From Maribacter sp. (GTDB taxonomy: Bacteria > Bacteroidota > Bacteroidia > Flavobacteriales > Flavobacteriaceae): a DNA stretch of 5,837 bases. The position numbers and the translations under genes were made by a program. Below are positions 1-4,753 of this stretch, piece by piece. Below the pieces are notes generated by a model. That model made no database searches and was not told the origin of the DNA. It saw only the letters and a program-made list of their open reading frames with translations. Numbering within the stretch: the stretch's first letter is position 1; each line of letters begins with the position of its first letter. The stretch is from contig JABDKZ010000485.1 in assembly GCA_013001935.1 (NCBI GenBank), positions 1-5,837 on the forward strand, in the 5' to 3' direction.

Positions 1-603
1 AACAATGAGTACTATAAAGAATATGCCAGAAATGAAATTAACCCACTATTATTCAATCCTAATAATTTATATTCTTTATGTAAAGAAGACGAAAATTTTT
101 TGCCAATGATTCAAAAAGAAAACGACCATCTTATGAAAGCCATTTCGGATAATAATGGAGGTAGTCGTGATTCATTAATTTCAACCTACCTGGAAAAGAG
201 AAAGAGCCGTATTGAGAAATATAGCATAGAATATCCGGATTTAGAGAAAGTAGAAAATTTCTACGTCATTCAAGAAGGATCGGCCAGGTACATTGAGTAT
301 AAAAGTATGTTTATTCTTTCCGACTATGCCAACAGTTCAGATTCCATTGTCATTTTAAATGACCCAATGTTTAAATCATATGTCGAGTTTAAAGAGGTTG
401 ACCTAACCAATCAAGCATTTAGTTATCTAACATATGCAGCTCCTTCGGATTATCACTATACCATTGGATTTAATATAATGCGACTTTTGGATGTATTAAG
501 AATTGACTACAAACCCTATCTGCTCAACAAACCACAAAAGGGTTTGCACAAATATTTAGAAGATTATATAAATACTTTGCCTGACAATAGCTATGCGCAA
601 TAG
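1..603 (+). CDS. C-terminal part of an unrecognised protein, possibly a gluzincin-type metallopeptidase relative
   Basis: The frame is open from the first base to a TAG stop, giving 200 visible residues; the true start lies upstream of the window. I do not recognise the family with certainty. There is no signal peptide or membrane segment in the visible part. Two stretches hint at a gluzincin metallopeptidase tail. EGSARYIEY (about residues 92-100) resembles the downstream EGxAxYxE segment whose glutamate is the third zinc ligand. YTIGFNIMRLLDVL (about residues 153-166) resembles the YxxGxxxxxLLD helix that often follows it. An HExxH motif would have to lie upstream of the window. The last residues (DNSYAQ) and the stop codon are encoded inside palindromic site A, so the natural C-terminus may have been altered by, or evolved with, that site. 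No initiation site can be judged. The reading frame is secure; the function is a weak inference. Confidence 0.75.
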   Translation, partial: NNEYYKEYARNEINPLLFNPNNLYSLCKEDENFLPMIQKENDHLMKAISDNNGGSRDSLISTYLEKRKSRIEKYSIEYPDLEKVENFYVIQEGSARYIEYKSMFILSDYANSSDSIVILNDPMFKSYVEFKEVDLTNQAFSYLTYAAPSDYHYTIGFNIMRLLDVLRIDYKPYLLNKPQKGLHKYLEDYINTLPDNSYAQ

Positions 604-647
604 CGTCCTACGGGTCCCTACTGCACATAGTCAAAACGTTGGCGGTC
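577..647 (+). repeat. attC-like palindromic site A
   Basis: An imperfect palindrome. CTATGCGCA (591-599) pairs with TGCACATAG (622-630) except for one C-A mismatch, around a 22-nt loop. The left flank GACAATAG and right flank CAAAACGTTGGCGG align with the same parts of site B (AACAATGG and CCAACACGTTAGCG). The presumed exchange point is G638^T639. The outer left arm (577-585) matches the complement of the outer right arm (638-646) at only about 3 of 9 positions, so the two outer arms do not look as if they arose together. The upstream gene stops inside the left half. It could also be a simple dispersed palindrome or a weak terminator, but it lacks a T-tract. Confidence 0.55.
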
Positions 648-1161
648 ATTAAAGGGTACGTGACAAATTTAAATTGAGTTTAAAAAGTATGAATTAAAAA
701 ATGCTAATAGTGGAATTATGCTAACAGATATCAATCCGAAATTACCGATGCGTGACAAAAATGTCACAAGAGAATTTTTCTCATTTCAATTAGGTTTTAA
801 TCAATTTGGAAGTGCTGATTTTGATGGCTACTTGATGATGGAAAAAGAAAAAATTCAAATTCACTTTTTTGAATTTAAAGAACTTGACCCAAAAGAAAAT
901 TATGGGCAAGTTTATATTAGGACTGACAACATAGACGAATTTTACAAATCATTATTGGAAAAACAGACTGAAATTCATCCAAATGGAAAACTCGCAATCA
1001 AACCTTGGGGGCAAAAGGAATTTTCAATTCTTGACCCAGACAGCAATCTATTGACATTCGGACAAAATATTTAAAAAAAACGAACCGCCAACAATGGCTA
1101 TAATCCTCCAAAGGCGGACAGGTTCATCACGCCAAGGCGTGACGAAATCATAGCCAACACG
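639..1161 (+). mobile_element. Candidate integron-type gene cassette carrying the VOC gene
   Basis: This 523-bp unit runs from the presumed exchange point in site A to that in site B. It carries a single gene in the same orientation as the sites, as integron cassettes usually do. Its first bases TTGGCGGT (639-646), with the G at 1161, are an exact 9-bp complement of its own left arm ACCGCCAAC (1084-1092). In circular form the unit would therefore rebuild a perfectly paired outer stem. In place, the same left arm faces GTTAGCGAC (1161-1169) and matches only 6 of 9. That is the pattern expected when the 3' half-site belongs to the next cassette. No integrase gene is in the window and the outer 7-mers deviate from the classical RYYYAAC/GTTRRRY consensus, so this is an inference from architecture. 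Confidence 0.42.
718..1074 (+). CDS. VOC-fold protein, bleomycin-resistance (Ble)-like
   Basis: This 118-residue protein has the length and order of motifs of a single-chain VOC (glyoxalase/bleomycin resistance) protein. An N-terminal LPMRDKNVTREFFSFQLGF segment (about residues 9-27) matches the LPxxDxxxxxxFYxxxLGF opening. A strand with IQIHFFEF lies at about 47-54 and YIRTDNIDEFY at about 66-76. The ending PWGQKEFSILDPDSN (about 96-110), followed by LLTFGQ, is the classical closing motif. Members of this subgroup usually dimerise and bind antibiotics or other small ligands without catalysis. The last strand has TFG where metal-dependent glyoxalases have a glutamate ligand, which favours a binding or resistance protein over an enzyme. 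Ligand and resistance phenotype cannot be read from the sequence. ATG 718 is the first in-frame start; nearby ATGs at 689 and 701 are in another frame and stop at once. No clear Shine-Dalgarno or promoter was seen. Such proteins are frequent integron cassette cargo, which fits the flanking sites. Confidence 0.88.
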   Translation: MLTDINPKLPMRDKNVTREFFSFQLGFNQFGSADFDGYLMMEKEKIQIHFFEFKELDPKENYGQVYIRTDNIDEFYKSLLEKQTEIHPNGKLAIKPWGQKEFSILDPDSNLLTFGQNI

Positions 1162-1169
1162 TTAGCGAC
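1084..1169 (+). repeat. attC-like palindromic site B
   Basis: The site begins 9 bases after the VOC stop codon. The outer left arm is ACCGCCAAC (1084-1092). After a 2-nt spacer comes TGGCTAT (1095-1101), which pairs perfectly with ATAGCCA (1150-1156). A 4-nt spacer and GTTAGCGAC (1161-1169) close the site. The unequal spacers (2 versus 4 nt) resemble the unpaired central spacer and extrahelical bases of attC sites. The centre carries a strong hairpin: TTCATCACGCC (1123-1133) against GGCGTGACGAA (1136-1146), with one mismatch and an AA loop. Bases 1122-1147 are identical to bases 2244-2269 of site C. The hairpin could also help terminate the VOC transcript, though no T-tract follows. Confidence 0.6.
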
Positions 1170-1277
1170 AATTACCACCTACCCAGGAATTCAATTGAGA
1201 ATTCAACAATCTAATGCAATAAATTTCGTTTATCAATTGATGCTATTTTTTGTGTTGAATAACTATTACTAATATTA

Positions 1278-2036
1278 ATGAAAATCAATTTTATGAAAAC
1301 AGCAAAAAAACGTTCAACGATTACACTAATGTTAATAGTGTTTTTCAGTTTAACATTTAACCATACTAAAGCTCAGTTAAAAACCCCAAGTTCGGTTTGG
1401 AAATATGAAAAAGGTACAGTAACTCTTATGGATGGAAATGAAATTGAAGGCTATATCTATATGGATATGATGAACCCTCAGCTATTTCAAAAAAGGGTTT
1501 ACCTGATTGACGAGAAAACCTATGCGGCTTACAAAGCAGGGGAAGACGTACATAAAGACGCTGTGGTTTATGATGCCAACGACTTGCAAAGTTTTACGCT
1601 TGAAAATGGTAAAAAATTCAAACAGGCAAAATATGCCAATCTATTTGCGAAAAGAAAGCAAGACCGGATACCTAAAAAGTTGATGCTTGAAGTTGCTACG
1701 GAAGGGGAGATTACCGTTTTTAAAAAATATCACCACACCCAGGGTATCGTTACTTCCCACTTACCTGACCGGACGAAGGTTAGTGATGCCAAATATGTTG
1801 AATGGCAGGAAAATAACTTTGAAATTCTTGCCCAAAAAGAAGGAGAGGAGGCAAAAAATATGTCTTCCTTCAATATAAAGAAGCTTGTCGGCGATAATAG
1901 AACCGTTTTAACCAATTATGCTAAAAATAAATATGGTTTTAGAGATCTTTTTATAAAAGGACCTGTCTTTGAATCCAGCTTCCAAATGGATACGGTAGAG
2001 GCTTTCACCAGCATGGTGGAAGATTATAATAAATAA
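1278..2036 (+). CDS. Secreted protein of unknown function
   Basis: A 252-residue protein with a clear Sec signal peptide: a basic n-region (KTAKKR), a hydrophobic core (about residues 14-27) and a likely cleavage after TKA, before Gln33. There is no lipobox cysteine, so the product is probably periplasmic or secreted. I do not recognise the family. The start of the mature part, KGTVTLMDGNEIEGYIY (about 45-61), resembles a beta-hairpin seen at the start of various exported Bacteroidota proteins of unknown role. The rest is rich in Lys, Glu and Asp, with predicted beta and helical segments and no visible catalytic motif. An alternative start at ATG 1293 would give the more typical MKTAKKRS beginning and is at least as likely as 1278. 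The gene lies between sites B and C in cassette orientation and has its own terminator at 2066-2104. That is unusual for a classical cassette and suggests an independent transcription unit. Confidence 0.82.
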   Translation: MKINFMKTAKKRSTITLMLIVFFSLTFNHTKAQLKTPSSVWKYEKGTVTLMDGNEIEGYIYMDMMNPQLFQKRVYLIDEKTYAAYKAGEDVHKDAVVYDANDLQSFTLENGKKFKQAKYANLFAKRKQDRIPKKLMLEVATEGEITVFKKYHHTQGIVTSHLPDRTKVSDAKYVEWQENNFEILAQKEGEEAKNMSSFNIKKLVGDNRTVLTNYAKNKYGFRDLFIKGPVFESSFQMDTVEAFTSMVEDYNK

Positions 2037-2065
2037 ACAGAGTTAGAATTTATTACAAACTTTAG

Positions 2066-2104
2066 AAGAGAAGGCCATAAAAGGTCTTCTCTTTTTGTTT
2101 TTTG
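2066..2104 (+). terminator. Rho-independent terminator of the secreted-protein gene
   Basis: AGAGAAGGCC (2067-2076) pairs with GGTCTTCTCT (2083-2092) over ten base pairs including one G-T wobble, around a 6-nt loop. One further A-T pair can form at the base. A T-rich tract interrupted by one G follows (2092-2103). It lies about 30 bases after the stop codon of the upstream gene and faces the same way. Confidence 0.85.
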
Positions 2105-2227
2105 AAAATACGAAATTATATTTAATCAGATTATCCTACCTTCTACCATTTCCTTGATTAACTTATGTGAGGTTATATATTCTTCGAAAACAATAACAAA
2201 ACCATTAATAAAAATAGATAAAAAGCT

Positions 2228-2289
2228 GCGAACGAAGGGTATAGTTCATCACGCCAAGGCGTGACGAAACCATACCCAAACCGTTAAAG
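2228..2289 (+). repeat. attC-like palindromic site C
   Basis: The layout is the same as in site B: GCGAAC (2228-2233), spacer, GGGTAT (2237-2242), central hairpin, ATACCC (2272-2277), spacer, GTTAAAG (2283-2289). The inner stem keeps perfect pairing although its sequence differs from site B: the C-G pair of B (1098 with 1153) is a G-C pair here (2239 with 2275). The 26 bases 2244-2269, containing the TCACGCC/GGCGTGA hairpin, are identical to site B. The outer arms pair poorly in place (3 of 6), but GCGAAC matches 5 of 6 against the complement of GTTAGC, the sequence at the start of the preceding unit (1161-1166). The adjacent stretch 2105-2230 shows no convincing gene. Confidence 0.55.
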
Positions 2290-2313
2290 TTCAAAAAAAA
2301 GATAACCGCGCTA

Positions 2314-2418
2314 TTACTGACCAGGTCTGTTTTTACGTAGCCCGGTAAGAATAAAAACAATAATGCTTAGGGCAAAAATTATGGCCGTAATAGCTATAAA
2401 GGATATAATTGGATTCAT
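2314..2418 (-). CDS. Small single-pass membrane peptide, 34 residues
   Basis: The minus-strand ATG at 2418 opens a 34-codon frame ending in TAA. The peptide begins MNPIISFIAITAIIF and continues through about 22 uninterrupted hydrophobic residues (about 4-25). It ends in a short basic, polar tail, GLRKNRPGQ. This is the standard layout of a one-helix inner-membrane peptide, with the positive tail predicted to face the cytoplasm. The clean hydrophobic block followed immediately by Arg/Lys argues against a chance frame, but the size leaves doubt. It lies downstream of the amidohydrolase on the same strand with a 244-bp gap, so separate transcription is likely. The inverted repeats at 2496-2547 lie about 80-130 bases upstream of its start and could control it. 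No Shine-Dalgarno sequence is evident. Function unknown. Confidence 0.55.
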   Translation of the reverse strand: MNPIISFIAITAIIFALSIIVFILTGLRKNRPGQ

Positions 2419-2495
2419 TAGTCAGGTGTTTTTTTGATTGAAAGACAGTTCTTATAGCAAGGGAGTCATTTTTATTATACTGTTAATTTAAACCC

Positions 2496-2547
2496 TATAC
2501 ACGAATTTTAAGTATACAATTGTATATCCTGTTTTCTTTAGTGTATA
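2496..2547. promoter_or_regulatory. Nested inverted repeats, candidate operator
   Basis: A perfect 14-bp palindrome TATACAATTGTATA (2513-2526) sits nearly centrally inside a wider inverted repeat, TATACAC (2496-2502) and GTGTATA (2541-2547). The two are almost concentric and share the TATAC/GTATA half-site. Repeated half-sites of this kind are typical of dimeric regulators, and the position upstream of the minus-strand small peptide gene suits an operator. The region is AT-rich, which makes short palindromes more likely by chance. No regulator gene is nearby. Confidence 0.35.
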
Positions 2548-2568
2548 AAATGTACGAAAATCAAAGTT

Positions 2569-2592
2569 TTTTAGATGCCGGTTCATCTAAAA
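2569..2592. repeat. Perfect hairpin downstream of the amidohydrolase gene
   Basis: TTTTAGATG (2569-2577) pairs perfectly with CATCTAAAA (2584-2592) around the 6-nt loop CCGGTT. It lies about 70 bases beyond the amidohydrolase stop codon. It may protect or help end that transcript, but no run of T follows the stem on the minus strand, so it is not called a terminator. Confidence 0.4.
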
Positions 2593-2662
2593 TTGATATC
2601 GTATAAGAAAGTACAGTTCAACTAAGCAATTATACAGCTTAAATAAAGAGGATTGCCTAACC

Positions 2663-4387
2663 CTATTCCCTGGTATACACCACTTTTCCATCAAAAATGG
2701 TCATGGCTATCTCCGTGTTTAAGAATTCCTCTTCCGCTACCGTCATCAGATCCTGGCTATAAATGGTAAAATCGGCTAGTTTGCCCACTGTAATAGAACC
2801 TTTAATATCTTCTTCAAAGGCGCCGTATGCAGCATCCAGGGTATATGACCTAAGGGCCTGTTCCCTGGTCATTTTCTGCTCCGGTTCATAACCGCCTTCC
2901 GGCGTGCCTTTCAAGGTTTTTCTACTAATACTGGCATATAAACTGGCTATAGGGTTCAAAGGTTCTACAGGTACATCGGTACCATTTACAATGGGGATGC
3001 CACTTTGCAATAAAGCCTGCCACATATAAGCGCCTTCTTTAATTCGTTGCTCACCCAAACGGTCTATGGCCCAGGGCCTGTCTGAAGACAGGTGTACGGC
3101 CTGCATGGCAGGAATCACCCCTAAGCCCGCAAAGCGCGGAATATCATCCGGATGTAAATGCTGTGCATGCTCAATTCTAAATCTGTGATCGGTTGCCCTA
3201 TCTGCTAATTCATTAAAAGCAATTTCATAGCGGTCTAGTATTTCCTTATTGGCCCTGTCCCCTATGGCATGTGAGCAAACCTGAAAACCATATTGTAATC
3301 CGTTTAAAGCGGTTTCTTTAACAAATTCCATGGGCAGGGTTTCGTGACCAAAATGCCCTGGTCTGTCTGAATAGGATTCTAACAACCAGGCGCCACGTGA
3401 GCCTAAAGCCCCATCGCAGTTCAATTTTACGGAACGTATGGTTACCAAATGTTCGGGGTCTACCATAGGCCCTTTTTCATACCATTCATTAAGCAACGCT
3501 TTGTCAAAACCCGTAAGCATGGCGTATATACGGATTCTCATTTTATCCGCTGCCTTCATTTCTTCATAAAGGGCAATATTCTTCCTTCCAATCCCCGCAT
3601 CGTGAAAGCCGGTAATACCATTTCTGTGACAGGCGGCTACTGCCAATTCAAAAGCCTTGATATCTTTTTCCGGGGTATTTGCGGGAATATGTTTGGTGAT
3701 CAAACCCTGGGCACGTTCATTAAAAATACCCGTAGGCCGGCCAAAATCATCGCGCATTACTTCGCCGCCCTTTACATCAAATTTGTCTATTCCGTCTTTG
3801 GGCAAAATCTGCACCCCGGCAAGCTCCATGGCAGCGGCATTAGCAAAACCGGCATGGCCACTGGCATGGCTTAGGTATACGGGATTTTCAGGGGAAACCT
3901 CACTAAGCCTGTAATGCGTTTGAAAGCCGTTTACGGTATCGGAAGGCATATCTGTCCACTTGCTTTGATGCCATCCCCTTCCGGTAATCCATTCCCCGGG
4001 TTCGGCTTTTTTAACCGCTGCAGCTACAGCATCTAGTATTTCCTGATAGCTCGTAGTATTGATAAGGTCCAGGTTTAATTCGTTATATCCCAATCCCATA
4101 AAATGCCCGTGCCCTTCTATTAAGCCAGGGGTCATGGTTTTGCCTTTTAAATCTATTACTTGTGTTTGGTCGTTTTTATATTGCTGGGCATCTTCAAGAC
4201 TGCCTGCAAAAAGAATCTTATTGTCTTTTGTAGCTACGGCTTCAACGGTTGCCTGTAAAGTGTCAACCGTATAGATGGGACCCCCGTAAATGAGCAGGGT
4301 AGCGGCCTCTTTTTTTGGGCTGCTGCAGGAAGTAAAAATCAGGGCAAGTAATGTGAAGCTCCAGAAAGCAGCATTTTGAAATCTCAT
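2663..4387 (-). CDS. Lipoprotein amidohydrolase, YtcJ/Amidohydro_3 type
   Basis: A 574-residue metal-dependent hydrolase of the amidohydrolase superfamily, close to full length for YtcJ-like proteins plus a lipoprotein leader. Residues 1-21 form a type II signal peptide ending in FTSC with the lipidated Cys21 followed by Ser, so the enzyme is probably anchored to a membrane outside the cytoplasm. The motifs appear in the expected order. The HxH metal pair is H93 and H95 within TPGLIEGHGHF. A possible bridging lysine lies in VKLNCDGALGSRGAW (K321). H373 lies in CSHAIGDRAN, H407 in RIEHAQ and D471 in NGTDVPVEPLNP. A C-terminal small beta domain closes with GSITVGKLADF. Family members hydrolyse amide-type bonds, for example N-substituted formamides; the substrate here cannot be deduced. 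The gene is visibly more GC-rich than its neighbours and shows no frame damage. No partner gene shares its transcript, except possibly the small peptide gene downstream. Confidence 0.93.
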   Translation of the reverse strand: MRFQNAAFWSFTLLALIFTSCSSPKKEAATLLIYGGPIYTVDTLQATVEAVATKDNKILFAGSLEDAQQYKNDQTQVIDLKGKTMTPGLIEGHGHFMGLGYNELNLDLINTTSYQEILDAVAAAVKKAEPGEWITGRGWHQSKWTDMPSDTVNGFQTHYRLSEVSPENPVYLSHASGHAGFANAAAMELAGVQILPKDGIDKFDVKGGEVMRDDFGRPTGIFNERAQGLITKHIPANTPEKDIKAFELAVAACHRNGITGFHDAGIGRKNIALYEEMKAADKMRIRIYAMLTGFDKALLNEWYEKGPMVDPEHLVTIRSVKLNCDGALGSRGAWLLESYSDRPGHFGHETLPMEFVKETALNGLQYGFQVCSHAIGDRANKEILDRYEIAFNELADRATDHRFRIEHAQHLHPDDIPRFAGLGVIPAMQAVHLSSDRPWAIDRLGEQRIKEGAYMWQALLQSGIPIVNGTDVPVEPLNPIASLYASISRKTLKGTPEGGYEPEQKMTREQALRSYTLDAAYGAFEEDIKGSITVGKLADFTIYSQDLMTVAEEEFLNTEIAMTIFDGKVVYTRE

Positions 4388-4753
4388 AGGTGTTGGTTTT
4401 TAAAAGTCTAAATTTACTGCTTTCTTAGGTAATTGTGCCCAGGGTTAGTACTTAAAAAAAGGGAAACAGCACATTGCCTTAAAATGGGCTATAAACCACG
4501 GCTGCCCTTCGTTTCACTTCGGAGGACAGCCCAGCCTAATAAAGGTTGCTTTTGGTATGGATATAAGAAGTTGTAAAACATTTTACCCATGAATTTTCCT
4601 GAATAAAAATTAATGTCCTAACCATTTCCATCAAATCACTATTAAATAATTTGGAAATTTTATGCTCAATGAACTGCTAATACATTTAACTTTTGTGTAA
4701 CAAAAACTATTTTCATTCGTGTAATTAACCTAACCAATAAAATACTTCAAAAA
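4388..4753. other. Divergent intergenic region between amidohydrolase and DJ-1-like gene
   Basis: These 366 bases separate the divergently read amidohydrolase and DJ-1-like genes and must hold both promoters. On the minus strand TAAATTTA (4409-4416) is one base away from the Bacteroidota -7 element TAnnTTTG. On the plus strand TAACTTTTG (4687-4695) differs from that element by one inserted T. Neither has a well-spaced upstream TTG, so neither is called as a promoter. A structured palindrome occupies about 4480-4536. I see no small gene here. Confidence 0.5.
4480..4536. repeat. Palindromic element D, possibly a decayed attC-like site
   Basis: TGGGCTAT (4485-4492) pairs with ACAGCCCA (4526-4533) at seven of eight positions. 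Inside it, CCTTCG (4506-4511) pairs with CGGAGG (4520-4525) with one wobble. An alternative longer hairpin joins 4500-4511 to 4520-4531. The left arm and its flank, ATGGGCTATAAACC, resemble ATGGCTATAATCC of site B. The outer AAC and GTT elements are missing, so this may be a degenerate relative or just a hairpin with a similar arm. Confidence 0.35.

Noticed and set aside
1187..1241. Repeated GAATTC (1187-1192 and 1199-1204) and the palindrome ATCAATTGAT (1232-1241) upstream of the secreted-protein gene
   Set aside because: Short AT-rich motifs that occur often by chance; they do not form a consistent operator arrangement.
1244..1252. TATTTTTTG as a possible -7 promoter element of the secreted-protein gene
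   Set aside because: It is one T too long for TAnnTTTG and lacks a properly spaced upstream TTG.
1687..1915. Short frames overlapping the secreted-protein gene on both strands
   Set aside because: They lie wholly inside a well-supported gene with a signal peptide and terminator, and their translations have no features of their own.
2126..2250. Minus-strand open frame of about 40 codons ending in a protein-like stretch (VFEEYITSHKLIKEM)
   Set aside because: It has no good start codon and begins within site C. In AT-rich DNA a frame of this size is expected by chance, although a remnant of a gene end cannot be excluded.
1084..2289. Sites B and C as a CRISPR array or as ends of an insertion sequence
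   Set aside because: There are only a few copies more than 1 kb apart, with no spacers of regular length. No transposase gene or target-site duplication is visible, and the palindromes are co-oriented rather than inverted ends.
2550..2606. Plus-strand 18-codon frame starting MYENQSFLD
   Set aside because: Very short, overlaps a perfect hairpin, and has no ribosome-binding site or hydrophobic or other recognisable character.
3449..3874. Long open frames on the plus strand opposite the amidohydrolase gene, also at 3657-3914 and 4059-4274
   Set aside because: They are antisense to a gene with intact family motifs, and their translations show no recognisable domain; they are shadows.
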